Below are positions 1 through 20,130 of a stretch of DNA of 64,000 nt, in pieces. Each line of letters opens with the position of its first letter. Position 1 is the first letter of the stretch. The notes below the pieces were generated by a model. It saw only the letters and a list, made by a program, of their open reading frames with translations, was not told the DNA's origin and did no database searches. Origin of the DNA: Bugula neritina (Eukaryota > Bryozoa > Gymnolaemata > Cheilostomatida > Bugulidae); the NCBI GenBank assembly GCA_964035545.1, contig OZ037768.1, positions 5,137,241-5,201,240 on the forward strand, written 5' to 3'. The translations under genes and the position numbers were made by a program.

Positions 1-8160
<8,160 letters not shown>

Positions 8161-8699
8161 GCTACAAAATTTGCGTAACTTGTATAATACAATCAAATAA
8201 AATCAAACTACATTTGCACTAACAAACAATAACTGTATTGACTGATTTTCCAACACATCAGGAAATTGAAAAATTCACATGCTTTTGGAAACAGATAGAT
8301 TATTTAATTCTAAACCTGTTATTCCAAACCAAAAGTGAAGGATATAAACAGCAAAATTTAAACTACTATATGACTACCCATTATTTCTGCCAATAAAAGC
8401 TAGTCTATGTTGCTTCCAACTTCTGAGAAGGTAACTTACCTTATAAAAATATTGCATTCACTACTAAAAGTAAATAATGATTAGGAATAACTAAATGTAG
8501 ACAAGAGCATACATGCTATGCACTACTTGTCAAACAATAGCATGGGTCAGGAAGTACCCTAGAAGTATATGTCAATAAAAATAAAATGACTTCAAATTTA
8601 TAGTTATAGTCTATGTTAGTAAAGCCCTAAATGTCAATTACATTTAGTATAATACTTGTGGAGTCATACTGCTATAGCATATAACTGAAACTTAAAGAA

Positions 8700-11560
8700 T
8701 ATCACTAAATACAACTATTAGTATTAATATAACTACACTATGTAATAGTAATACTATTCTAATTGCATATTGTTATGCTACAACTATAGTCATAGTATTA
8801 GTAGTATTACTATTACATAGTGGTAGTCATACTCAAGAGTATTATTCATACTGAAACTCCGAGTTTCACAGACTATAGTATAGTTACTATTATCAATATT
8901 ATAGTTATACTTATACTGTATACCCTTAGTCTTACAGTAACACCAAATGACTGAGTCTACAGCCAAAGGAGTAAACTAAAACTCAAACTGCAAAAAGTAA
9001 ACTAAATTAAAATGTAATACAGAATACTAAATCTAATTGAGTAATAGTAATAATTATAGTAGTAGTAACTGCAATAGAAATTATAATACTAAGTTTAATA
9101 GTAATAGTAATACTAATTACAATACTTGAAGTTATTCCTCATCTTATATGTATACTTATAGTTACACTTACTCTTAGCCTTATAGTTATAGTTATACTAA
9201 ATGAGTGTAAATCAAATACTTGTGTTATACTTATACTTATAGTTAATAACTGATAAGATTGACTATTGAGTCTAGAGACACCGTGAACTGAATGTGATAG
9301 TTAATGTTATACTTATACTCATAACTTATAGTTTATGTTATTGTTATACTTATAGTACTACATTTTAATTTAGATCACTATTACTATTACTATTAGTATT
9401 AGTTGTAGAAGTTGAAGTCTCAGTTTACAATATTAATTGTAACTTAAATTATATTTATAATATTAATAGTATTATAAAATACTAGTAGTGCTACTATTAG
9501 TATTAGTATTACTATTAGACTTAGTATTACTATTACTATTAGCATAACTACATATATGATTTAATTTTATTGTGAATATCAATATCAATATTTTAACCTA
9601 TATTATTAATATAAAAGTTGTTATAATATACATTGAGTTTGACATTCACATACTGATATTGATACCCATAGAATAAGAATTAAATTTGGAAGCAAGTGCA
9701 ACTTGAAAGTTAATCTCAGGCTCAACGTAACACTCATACTTAATAGTTAATACTAATACTAATAGTGATAGTCATACTGATACTCATGCTCATGCTGATA
9801 GCAAGAGGACGTTAAACTTGAAGTTATGCCTTGAGCGGTTAACGGTTGATAAAATTTCAGCAGCTGTATAGACATAGGTAATTGTGAGGATAATGTGTTT
9901 ATATGGTTTTACCTATGTTATGGTGAATCATAATCATTATTGTGCCCGATTGTAATAAGCAATGAAATCATCCAACGACCGATACGTATACCCAGAATAC
10001 ATCAGGATTAGAAATCCAGAAGAGCGAAAACTAAAACATGGCCGACTATGTAATATTCATCCGCGAAAATATAAATTCAACTATTTCTGCCAAGCAGACA
10101 ACTTGAGTAATTTATTACTTTTATATATATAGTGATTGATAAACGTGTAAAATACAATTTAAAAAAAGATCAACATTTTTTTGTTATTTTGATAATTATT
10201 TTTATTTTTCTTTGAGCGTAAAAATAGTATTTTTAGAGTTGTACTTTCTTGATGTTTGTACTGGGACAACTTGAATCTCCAATCACAGCTTCATAGAGTA
10301 TAAAACTCCATCAATTGCGGTTTTACGGCCTTATAAATTTGGTGCGGCTTACGAGTGATCGTGCATCACAAGCTTATGGTCCCGTCTTGGGTCTTGGTGC
10401 TACATAAATCATCGTGATTGTGGTTTTTAGTCTTATTTCCTCAAGCCTATCACTTAGTATCAGTATGACTATTAGTATTATCTTAATAGAACACGATAAT
10501 AATAATTAATAATGATACATTTTCATTTTGATTGTGGTTGTTACTAAATCTAATACTATTAATTCGAGTTTGATAGACTCGATCTCATAGACTTGAACTT
10601 GAAGTAATACTAATACTTAATCTTATACTAATACTATTAGTATTACTCTCACTCACTATTAGTATTAGTATTACTATTACTATTAGTAATACAAATAGTA
10701 ATACCATTACTATTAGTATTAGTAATATTACTATTAATATTACCATTACTATTAGTATTAGCATTATGATTATTCATTATGATTATATTATTTCAATTAA
10801 TAGCATTGTAATACTAATTCAGTAATAGTAATACTAATACTAATAGTAATATTAATAGTTATAATAATTACTGTAATAGTAATACTAATACTAATAGTAG
10901 ATGTAATACTAATACTAATAGTAATACTAATACACTTACACTTACAGTATGAGTAATACTTATACTAATACTAATACAGTAATAGTAATACTAATAGTAA
11001 TACTAATAGTAATACTAATTGTAATACTAATGTCTAATACTAATACTAATAGTAATAGTAATAATTATACTAATACTTAGTCTTATAGTTATACTTATAC
11101 TGTTACTAACTTATAGTTATGGTAAATGTAATACTAAGTATAATAGTAATACTAATAGTAATAGGAATAGTAATAGTATTACTATTAGTAATACTGATAC
11201 TAAGTGAAAAGTCTATAATACTAATAGTAATACTAATAGTAATACTGATTCACTAATCAGTGATGAGTAATGGTAATACTAATAGTAATACTAATACTAA
11301 TTGAGTAATACTAATTGCCAATTGGTAATAGTAATACTAATAGTAATACTAATAGTTATAGTAAATCAAATTGTAACAGTAAGTCAGTTAGTAAGTCAAA
11401 GTGTAACACTAACCTAAAATTAGTAATACCAATTAAGTAATACTAATACTAATAGTTATAGTAATTGTAATAGTAATACTTATACTTATAGTTAATGGTA
11501 TTGCCATAGACTTATAGTTATAGTTATACTTATACAGTAATTATTAAAATTGTTTAAGCT
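8700..11560. repeat. Degenerate TAN-type hexamer satellite
   Basis: Long stretches built from related six-base units: AATACT/AATAGT, TTATAC/TTATAG and CATACT/GATACT, locally homogenised into patches. The repeat orientation flips several times: ACTATTAGTATT at about 9370-9540 and 10620-10760, TAATACTAATAG at about 10800-11340. Stops occur in most frames and nothing is coded. The same family recurs at about 15480-15890, 17030-17230, 17880-18130 and 20340-20580. Confidence 0.9.
8736..8822. repeat. Perfect 21-bp inverted repeat with 45-bp spacer
   Basis: The arm at 8736-8756 (starts CACTATGTAATAG) is the exact reverse complement of 8802-8822 (ends CTATTACATAGTG). It would form a long hairpin. 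It may be the edge of a small foldback element from which the neighbouring satellite grew. Confidence 0.85.
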
Positions 11561-11732
11561 AGGTTTTGAGGTCAGCATGAATAAGGATAAATAAAATTCA
11601 ACCTAGAGTTTATTTTGATTAAAAGGGATTGGCATACTGTATTACTCTATTAGCACTGGACCTAAAAATAGTTCTCACTTGAAGTTTTCATCTCTTGTCA
11701 CATGTTTGATTTAAATTTTAGTAAATTTCATC

Positions 11733-13875
11733 ATGCAGAGAGACAATACATTAGTTCGAATAAGTTCGAAGGCTAATAACCTAACTTTAGATGAACAAGC
11801 TGCTTTAGGAGTGCTTAAGTATTTGGAAAAAGATGAACTGCAAGAACTTAACGACAGTGAAGAGAAGTTAGAAGACTTGATATCCGATCAACAACAGGTA
11901 GAATTTTCAGAAGGTTGCTGATTGTTCAGCTCCTCCTTGTATACAAAGAGGAAGATTTTCTTCATTTTGAGTGTGAAATTTAGTTGACTGTTTACTGGTG
12001 AACTGTTATCTATTGCAGTGCAATAGTACAGATCATAAGCTAATACTTGAATTATCTGGTTCATATACTATTACAATGTGTTAGTCAAAAATTTAAAGTT
12101 ATAGTTTATGGTGCCCAGAATAAATTTCTGTTAACTTTTGATGTGTTGACTTAAACTTTCAAGTTTTCTAGATGTTCTAGTGTAAATAGACTGAGGGAAC
12201 TTATGCTCATATTTATTTAGTTTATGTTGATTGCAGGTCAAAAATTTAGCGGTTGACAAAGAGATTATAGTGGCTAGTAACAAAAGTTTAGCTGAATATA
12301 ATTTGCAAATGGAGCCAAAGCTTCGACAAGGTCGAGAATACCTTGCTTTACAGTATGAGAAAGCCAGCAAGCTGAAAGAAGAATATGATACCTTACGATC
12401 TGTCTTAGGTAAATTAAATTGTTGTATTACTCTTTTCTGGTTTGGCTGTGCTCTTTCGACTACAGAATATGGATGACTGTATAATAAATAAAACATAGCT
12501 GAAATGCCAAATGCCTTTACAAAAAACAAAGAGTTTGATGTACCAACATCAAAATTTTTTAGTCATATATTAAGTTAAATTATTTGATATGCATTTTATT
12601 GAACATATTTCAAACATAATATTTTAATCCTTCTAATTTACACTCTTTCAGTTTGACCAAAGAAACCATTTTTGACAGATAGTATCATATTGTCTTACTT
12701 GTAGACTCAAATCCACGTGGCCAAACTTTGGATACAACACACGCTTTACTGCAAACTAAAGCTGCCCAAAGTGAAGAAGAAACAGATGTAAGTGATAATT
12801 TACAGTACCATTAATAGATTCAAATGCATTTTTTGTAAATAAATTATGCTGCTATGATTTGCATCCTATAAGAATTCAAGTGATACAGCTAATTTAGTGT
12901 TATAATATTTACAAGTATTAGAATGAATAAATCCTGGTGTATCATTGTAGATAGGTTTGTTTAGGGTCTGGTGTTTTATCACAGTAGTGTGGATCCCATA
13001 GCAAGCTAGGCTTGAACTAACATCTAAAAAATATTTAAAATGGCAATATGTTGTGAACCATTCTGATGGTTACATAATCATTAAATTTGTTGACAGATTG
13101 TAAAGTTGCAACTTATATGTAATAATACATTACTACATACACATATCTAGTATCTACACAGGCATTTGCTGTAGTTTCATATTTACTACTTTTAGTGTCA
13201 ATGCAAGATAACTTTTTTTGTAACGTAAATTACAATTTGTAAATTTCCATTCCTGAAAATTTCAATTTGAGATATGTAGGCGTGGGTGTTGAACTTATGT
13301 ATTTATCTTTCATAGCAGTTTTTATTGAATTATGGTTTTTAAAATCTGTGATGCAACTATCAAAGCTCTTTCACAAATTTGAATGGTTGCTGATTTTTTG
13401 GACAACAACTTTCATTGCAAGAATAGCTCACAGATTATGTTTAAGCATCATGTTTCATGTCGTATAAAAACCAACCATATGCTATGTCCTTTCTATCTAT
13501 TTAGAAAATTCCGGAAATTTTACACCTCATGCCTGATGCTGCATTGTATAGTTTATGAAAAATCAGTTATTTGTTGCAATTGTTTTTCAGCGATTAAGTG
13601 AGTCTTTTCTGGATAAGAAGATTGATTGCGATGCGTTTTTGGACCGATATATTGAGGAACGGACGCATACTCATTTGTTGAAGATAAAATCAGAGAAGCT
13701 GGGAGAAATGATACAGCAACACACAAATTATAGTACATGGGGAGGCAGTACTTCTGCTCCAAATTTGCCCCCACGTCATGCAAGTTTCATGCCTCCTAGA
13801 GCTCCAGCTAATACTCCTTATCCTCTGTACAATACTGCAATGCCACAACTACAAATGCCACCAGTGTCAAACTAA
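11733..13875 (+). CDS. VPS37: VPS37, ESCRT-I subunit
   Basis: Subunit of ESCRT-I, the endosomal complex that helps sort ubiquitinated cargo into multivesicular bodies, working with TSG101/VPS23 and VPS28 on the cytosolic face of endosomes (family knowledge). Four coding exons: 11733-11897, 12237-12408, 12705-12787, 13591-13875; 705 nt, 234 residues, all with GT-AG borders. The product is a helical Mod(r) domain: an N-terminal Glu-rich helix (DEQAALGVLKYLEKDEL), a long coiled coil (YLALQYEKASKLKEEYDTL) and the C-terminal piece FLDKKIDCDAFLDRYIEERT typical of the family. It ends in a Pro-rich tail (NLPPRH, MPPRAP) as in VPS37B/C. Length is shorter than human VPS37B (285). The ATG is the first in frame, and a possible 5'UTR acceptor lies just upstream. 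The B/C/D subtype is not decided. Confidence 0.93.
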
Positions 13876-14098
13876 ACAATGTTTGTTTATAGATCCATAG
13901 TTTTCACTTGATAAATATTTAGAATTTTAATTACAAGTTAGCAACCAAGCTGATATGTTATAAATGTAACCATTGTAATCTATAATTTGTTTTTATCATG
14001 GTTTACTTCAGCATAGTATGGTTAGTTATTTAAAACGTGTTGGGAAATGCTTATCTACTATGTATGTACTATTATTTCAGTTATATTATGGTCGTGCA

Positions 14099-14104
14099 AA
14101 TAAA
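14099..14104 (+). terminator. Poly(A) signal for VPS37
   Basis: AATAAA about 225 bp after the VPS37 stop, in an AT-rich stretch. On the other strand, TTTATT at 14111-14116 reads AATAAA about 80 bp past the DNAJC30 stop, so the convergent 3' ends meet or overlap here. Confidence 0.6.
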
Positions 14105-14195
14105 ATATAGTTTATTTTTTTACACTCATAGAAATTAATAAATAAATATAAAGCATTAAAAAATAAAACTTTCAACTAGTTTTGCACTACTATTA

Positions 14196-14873
14196 TCAAG
14201 TTTCTTTTTTATTATTCTGTCGTGACACTGGAGAGTGTTCTAAATCTTTAACTATTTTACTATCATAAATAAGCAGTGTTGCAGTAAAAAGAAAACAGAC
14301 CACAACAAAAAATATTTTATCTGTTTTCACTTCTTTCAGATACTCTGTAGCATGGTCAGAAAAGTTTTCACCGTGTAAATATTTGTGTTTCTTAGTCTTT
14401 TTCTCAGTTGACTGCTTTGATTGCTTCTTTTTGAATTCCCTGAGAACATGTTCGCCATAATGCTGTCTATAAAATTCATCAAAATCATAGAACCTTGTTT
14501 TTCCTGTCATAATTGGTCCTCTTCCCTTAAAACGCTGATTGCGAAAGCTGTCTGCTTTAGTAGAGTCTTTAGAGTCATTGTCTGCATATGATAAAGTAGA
14601 TTTCAACAACCCACGATCATAACGCTTGCGAGACAGAGAGTTGCCCAGTATATCATATGCTTCGGTAAGCTCATGAAACTTTTCAACAGACCCTCTACTA
14701 CTGCCAACACTGGAATCTGGGTGGTATACTTTTGACAATTGATAAAAGGCGGCCTTGATTTCACTATGAGTAGCCTTTGGAGTAATTCCTAGAACATCGT
14801 AGTAGTAAGTGGCACTTTCTCTTTTGAGAGATTTCGAACTAGAGCTATAAAGACATTTATGTAGTTTCATCAT
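14196..14873 (-). CDS. DNAJC30: DNAJC30, mitochondrial J-domain protein
   Basis: Mitochondrial inner-membrane J-protein; in mammals it is linked to ATP synthase and to turnover of complex I N-module subunits (established for human DNAJC30). A single exon of 225 codons, almost exactly the human length (226). The J domain (about residues 22-87) starts YYDVLGITPKATHSEIKAAF, carries the HPD motif (VYHPDSS) needed to stimulate Hsp70, and ends RKRYDRGLL. The family block FDEFYRQHYGEHVLREFKKK follows, then a C-terminal membrane helix (IFFVVVCFLFTATLLIY). The start at 14873 (MMKLHK) gives a basic, Ser-rich mitochondrial presequence. The frame stays open to another ATG at 14996, but that stretch contains a good acceptor (CTTTTTAG) and is probably intron or 5'UTR. 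Tail-to-tail with VPS37. Confidence 0.93.
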   Translation of the reverse strand: MMKLHKCLYSSSSKSLKRESATYYYDVLGITPKATHSEIKAAFYQLSKVYHPDSSVGSSRGSVEKFHELTEAYDILGNSLSRKRYDRGLLKSTLSYADNDSKDSTKADSFRNQRFKGRGPIMTGKTRFYDFDEFYRQHYGEHVLREFKKKQSKQSTEKKTKKHKYLHGENFSDHATEYLKEVKTDKIFFVVVCFLFTATLLIYDSKIVKDLEHSPVSRQNNKKET

Positions 14874-16003
14874 TGTAAACGAAAGTGTGTCCATGCCACC
14901 ATAACAGACCTTCACAGTCTTTGCAACTGTAATCATAATGACTATGAACTTCAGCTTTCTAAAAAGAAAATTAAATAAACTTTTAGCAATGAACATTAGA
15001 AATGCAGAACATATTTATTTATGTACATCATATAATATTCTCATTGCAATCAATAGAGAATATGATTGGTTTAAGTATCGTAAAATACAAACTATTTATT
15101 ACTAGTAACATGGTGGAACTTGCAGAAACTGTTTGAATCATTTGTGTCATTACACAAATTTATTCAATGGACCTACATAAATGGACAAAAGCTTTATAGT
15201 GTGTAGTACACAAACACAATCTACTGCGCTGTAGCAGAAATCTATTATCAATCATCATTACCGCCATCACATAAAATTGAGTGACATTGAATGCAATTTA
15301 TTGAATGTTGCAAAAATTACATTTCACTAGCTTAAAGGGTTAAATTAAAAGATTCAATTATGAAATATTATTGATATAGGCTAAAATAAAAAAGATTACC
15401 AAAATATGCAGATTAAAATTGGATATGATGTTAGCTAGGCGTTATAATATATCAAAATGTCTTTTACCAGTTTGATAAATTACTAAATTAGTTACCAAAT
15501 AATATTACTATTAGTAACACTAAAACTACTAATTTAACTAATAGTAATAGCTATGCTACTCCTTTGGACTTGGTTTTGGCTTTGAAATTGATACTCATAG
15601 TCATAGTGATACTCACAGGCCATACAGATAGTCAAACTCAATATCATACATTTACTTAAAGTTAGGGTTACTCTTACTCTTCGTGATACTCACGCTGATG
15701 CTGATAGTCATAGCTGAACTAACTATTACTATTAGAATTAGTATTATTATACTTATAGTTATATTAGTATTACTATGAGTATCACTATTAGTATAAGTAT
15801 TAGTATTACTATTATACTATACTATTAGTATTAGACTATTAGTATTACTAATAGTAATAGTAATACTATTAGTATTCACTCTGTACTCACTCTGTGTCGA
15901 TAGAACATTTAGATATCACAAAAATGTGTAAGTTAAATGCCTCGTTTATAACAGTGTGTTGCAGTGGGTAGGCAGTGAATCAGCATATCACTGATTTTTT
16001 TAA
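14874..16003. other. Intergenic, AT-rich, with a hexamer satellite patch
   Basis: Upstream side of DNAJC30. No gene seen. From about 15480 to 15890 it turns into the same AATACT/AATAGT and CATACT/GATACT hexamer satellite as at 8700-11560, up to the retroelement insert. Confidence 0.7.
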
Positions 16004-16819
16004 TTATTCATGAATATTTATTCTCAAATCCCGTATTGTTCGGGGAAGGAAGCTGTTGTGGTAGACACTAGTCTTTGCAGATATTGATGTTAACTGTCCT
16101 CTGCTCGCAGCTCTAGTGGCCATAGTTGTATTTAATCGGTTGTTGACGATCTCATCATAATTAGAAGATAAAGTATTATTGCCGGTTTCATTTTCTAGAA
16201 TTTTGTGTAGTAATGTCATTCGATGGTTTCGTCTTCTGGATTCTAGTGGTACCAGTTCAAGAAGATTTCTGGCTCCAGTGACACTTTCCCGTCCTTTAAC
16301 AGTACTTATGAAGCGGACAGCTTTCCGTTGGACACTTTCTATGAATTCAATAGTCTGTTTACTGGTGGGATCCCATAGAGTGTCCCCATACTCCAGTATC
16401 GGTCGACACAGGCTAGTGTATGCCAATAATCGGTTTTTGGTAGGTGCAGAATGTAGTGTGTATTTAATAGCCCCAAGAATTTTGGTTGCTTTGCTGGTTT
16501 TTTGAGCGATGTGTTGGTCAAACTTTAGATCTTGCTGGAGCGTGATACCAAGATAGCGAGTCTTGTCTGTCCAAGGTATGTCAGCATCACCTAGTTTATA
16601 CGCGGGTGTTTGGCTTCTTTTGTTGAATGCTATTGCATGGCATTTGGATGCGTTAAATGGCATTTTCCATTTCTGCGACCATGCTTGTACAGCATCAATG
16701 GTTTTTTGAAATTCTACCGATTCCTTGTAGCAGTTGACTTCCTGGTATAAGAGGGTATCATCTGCATAAAAGCTAACGTTACAAGTTACTACATCTGGTA
16801 GATCGTTTAAAAAACTCAC
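16004..16819 (-). mobile_element. LINE reverse-transcriptase C-terminal fragment (CR1/Jockey-like)
   Basis: An uninterrupted 271-codon frame covering only the 3' part of a non-LTR retrotransposon ORF2. It begins at FLNDLPD, just before the catalytic FYADDTLLY motif, passes through the thumb (CRPILEYGDTLWDP, VQRKAVRFI) and ends with a normal C-terminus and stop. No frameshift or stop is seen, so it is fairly young. The frame starts abruptly where it meets the SINE-like sequence at about 16830, so the finger and most of the palm are missing. The clade assignment is by motif style only. Confidence 0.85.
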
Positions 16820-16829
16820 GCAAGTTTAT

Positions 16830-17023
16830 AGTCACCATCCCTGTGAGAAACCCCTGATAGAAAGGGTTTTTGTTAAATCGAGCTAAGGACTTGTTTAAAT
16901 GAGGCACAGGAGCAATTATGACTGGATGCTCTTCCTAACATCACCAATGGCCTTTGTCTGGGCTCGAACCCATGACCTTCGTGTTTACCAGGCAAACGCT
17001 CTACCCCTAGACCACGGCTGCTC
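16830..17023 (-). mobile_element. tRNA-derived SINE head and body
   Basis: On the minus strand it starts GGAGCAGCCGTGGTCTAGG, with an A box (TGGTCTAGGGGTAGAGC) and a B box (GGTTCGAGCCC) at normal tRNA spacing. The anticodon region CTGGTAAAC resembles a threonine tRNA (GGT). The acceptor stem does not close, and a body with GGAAGAGCATCCAGTC follows, so this is a SINE and not a working tRNA gene. It runs directly into the LINE fragment at its 3' side. Its 5' end abuts hexamer satellite. Confidence 0.75.
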
Positions 17024-18480
17024 CCTATTACTGTATTAGTATTAGAAGTAGAATAAAAATCCGTAATACTAATAGTAATACTAATAATAATACTAATAGT
17101 GATAGTAATTCCAAATTTAAACTATAAAATTAAATGATTCAATTGAAACCATTACCAAATACTAATACTGATAGTCATACTCATAGTGATACTAATTCAC
17201 TAATTTACTGTGAAGTGTAATATATTATTATTATTAATATTTATAAAATTAAAAATAAATTATAAATGTGATCTAATTTAGCATTTATAGCAATTATAAT
17301 AGCTACCATAAGTACCATCCATATTATAACTAAGTTATTATGTAAGAACCTAAAGACAAAATAATTTCAATTTGTACACTAGCAGTTATACATTAACATA
17401 CGATTACATTTTGATCTTGATTTAATTCACCACAACATAGAGTTTAACCGATTGTACATCGAATTGTTTTATAAGCAGCTCCCAGTTGGGGATGACTGAG
17501 TGCAGTAGTTTGGGATTATGAAGTTTAAAGTATGATCTCCAACTCCAAACTTACGAACCTTTTACTACTGTGCTCATTTATTCCTAGCTTGGTGCTGCTT
17601 ATAGAGAAACTCTTGCAAATCACTAGGCCGCTAATCAAATAATTGGCCAATCATTGCGCTTAGCTAAGTTCTTTAAAATTCGGTGTTCAATATTTACGGA
17701 AATACGTGCAGGACTACAGTACTTTTTTTACGAAATATACTAGAATGCACACAAATTTATGGTTACAAATATAACCTTCAGTGTTTTCTTTGCACAAAAC
17801 TCTAGCATAAATAATTAATAATATTATTGCCGAAGCACGTGGCTTCGCATACATCAACGTTTAAGTGAACTGTTCAGTTTTATTAATTATTACCATTAGT
17901 ATACTGTATACTCATAGCAGAGATGATCGATATCAGATGATATAGATCATATCTGACTCATAGTAAATAATAACTAATAAGCAATGACGAATAATTATAC
18001 GAATAGTAATTTTTTCTCACCTATCTCCGCTTTGAGTTTGAGTTTGTCCTGTTCGGGTAGCGAGACGAATAGTAATACTAATACTATTAGTATTACTATT
18101 AGTAATAGTAATACTAATAGTATTTTAAGTTTATTATTTTGCATTTTAGTATTTGCTTTTAGTTTCAGTATTTCAGCTACATTTAAAAAGACATGTGACC
18201 CTTTTGATCGTAAGTTATATGCGCAGTACAGAAAGCAGGCAAAGAGAGATATTGTGGTGGCTCGTGGAGCTACCAGCAACACAATACGCAAGGTTGCGTA
18301 TTGACCCGGAACAATGTATTAACCAATTAGCTAGGCTGCTTGTGAGTAATAGTAGTAGCTTCGCGCTACTAGCCCAGTTGAAGATAGTGTGGTAAACTAA
18401 ATAGATGCGTGTATTTTTAACTGTTGTATAACTTTATTATTATGTATTCTTGTATCGAAATATAACAACATCTACTCGAC
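17024..18480. other. Satellite patches and AT-rich spacer between two retroelements
   Basis: Hexamer satellite at about 17030-17230 and 17880-18130, the latter with near-palindromic switches of orientation. Between them is unremarkable AT-rich DNA. A stretch at about 18180-18300 (reading DRKLYAQYRKQAKRDI) may be the decayed upstream end of the next LINE; support is weak. Confidence 0.6.
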
Positions 18481-20130
18481 TTATCACGGTGAAGTCTCTC
18501 TAGTAGTAAGCAGACTCTCTTGGTTGCACATCCACCCTAATTCTGGAAAACATAACAATATGCGACAGCATAAGAAGGCATATCTGGAGTCACGCATATG
18601 CAAACCTCTGGTTGAAGGCAACTGCATACCATTTTACAAACACCTAAAGGGTAGGCGAACTAGTAAACAGCTCATCCGTCAAACCAAGCCAAACAACTCG
18701 TCCACAGATGATGCCGTAGAGTGTGCAGATATCCTGAATAACCACTTTCACAAGCAATTCAACAGTGGACACCAGCTTCAAAAGCTACCAATGACACATG
18801 CCAATGGACCCACCACCCATATTGAAATCGAGGGAGTGAAGAAGCTACTGGCAGGCCTTAAAAATGGGAAAGCTCCAAGGCTAGACCAACGACGTAAGGC
18901 TGACCTTACAATTGATACAAACCTGACTGCAGAATGCTTCACTCAGATCTATAACAAGTCCTTACAGTATGGTGAACTCCCTGACAGTTGGAAAACTGCC
19001 AATGTCACCCCTATCTTCAAGAGTTGTGACAGGAGCTCTGCCAACAACTATAGGCCAATCTCCCTGACTAGCATTCCATGTAAGCTACTAGAGCACATCG
19101 TTCTTGGTATTTTACTAGGGAAAGTAGATGGTTTCCTCCACAGCAGACAACACGGATTTAGAAAAGGGTTATCATGTGAGATACAACTCTGTGCCACCAT
19201 TCATGATATTCTCAGTGCGGCAGATAAGGGCTTGAGCACTCATGCTGCGGTGCTTGACTTCACAAAAGCCTTTGACAAGGTGCCGCATGCACTTCTAATG
19301 AAAAACTCTCCACGATCGGAACAATTGACACACATATACTTCACTGGATACCTAACTTTCTTACTGATAGGTCCCAGCGGGTGATACTTAATGGTAAAGT
19401 GTCAAGCAGTCTCCCAATCTTGTCAGGAGTACCTCAGGGATCAGTTCTCGGGCCTGTGCTTTTCCTGATATTTATCAATGACCTCCCAAACGAGGTAGAT
19501 TGCCCAGTCGCCCTATTTGCAGACGACACCTTAATGTACCAGACCATCACAAGCCAGCAGGACACAGCCCGTTTTTTTAGCACAACCTGAACTCTTTGGA
19601 CTCCTGGGCATGCAAGGATGGGTATGTCTTTCAATGTGAAGAAAAGCCAGATCATCATCTTCAGTAACAAGAAATTCACACATAACTATTCATTTGGAGG
19701 CCAGACTCTTGCAGTTGTTGACCACGCGTTGTATCTTGGTGTCACAATGCAATCAGACCTGAAGTCTGACATGCATATCCAGCAGAAATTATTCACAGCG
19801 AAGCGACAACTCGGGATGATTAAAAGGGCACTGTATTGGGCACCAGAAAAGGTGAAGTTAATAGCATACAAAATCCTGTGTTGTCCCCACCTAGAATATG
19901 CTGCTGCTGTGTAGGATCCTAGCTCCAAGAAGGCTGCAGTAAACATCGAGCAAGTGCAAGAGCAGGCTGTGAGATTTGTGGCAGGTATTAAAGGCAGGGG
20001 TGGGTCAGATGAGGCAAGATCTAGGCTTGGATTAACCCTCCTGCAAAACAGGCGCAAAGACCTACGACTTAGTCTCTTGATGCGGATCCTGGCCAAAGAG
20101 GAATATCATCCTTCACTCTCAAAATCGTAA
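18480..20130 (+). mobile_element. Decayed LINE ORF2 reverse transcriptase
   Basis: Non-LTR retrotransposon relic. In order: a linker (FYKHLKGRRTSKQLIRQ), YRPISLTSIPCKLLEHI (RT block 2), HGFRKGLSC, LDFTKAFDKVPHALL (block 4), GVPQGSVLGPVLFLIFINDL (block 5), ALFADDTLMY (catalytic block at about 19516-19545), then the thumb with VQEQAVRF near 19960. Breaks: a one-base frameshift near 19303, further shifts near 19575 and 19620, and a stop (TAG) at 19912, after which the frame is open again. It is related to, but clearly different from and older than, the fragment at 16004-16819. No endonuclease domain was seen. Confidence 0.88.

Larger units (their letters stand above)
8161..11732. other. Intergenic spacer between divergent KAT6 and VPS37
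   Basis: No coding gene found. The part next to KAT6 (8161-8700) is plain AT-rich sequence and should hold its promoter and 5' leader. From about 8700 to 11560 it is mostly hexamer satellite, broken by an unrelated, less repetitive island at about 9840-10450. The last 170 bp lead into VPS37. No CpG-rich or clear TATA promoter stands out. Confidence 0.7.

Noticed and set aside
14874-14996. 41-residue N-terminal extension of DNAJC30
   Set aside because: Would exceed the usual family length, contains an acceptor-like CTTTTTAG and lacks similarity; the ATG at 14873 gives a normal length and presequence.
16935-17023. Working nuclear tRNA-Thr gene
   Set aside because: A and B boxes are good, but the acceptor stem does not pair, the anticodon stem is imperfect and a SINE body follows without a terminator.
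17984-18304. Ser/Thr/Asn-rich frame as a gene
   Set aside because: Its first half is translated hexamer satellite; only a possible LINE remnant remains at the end.
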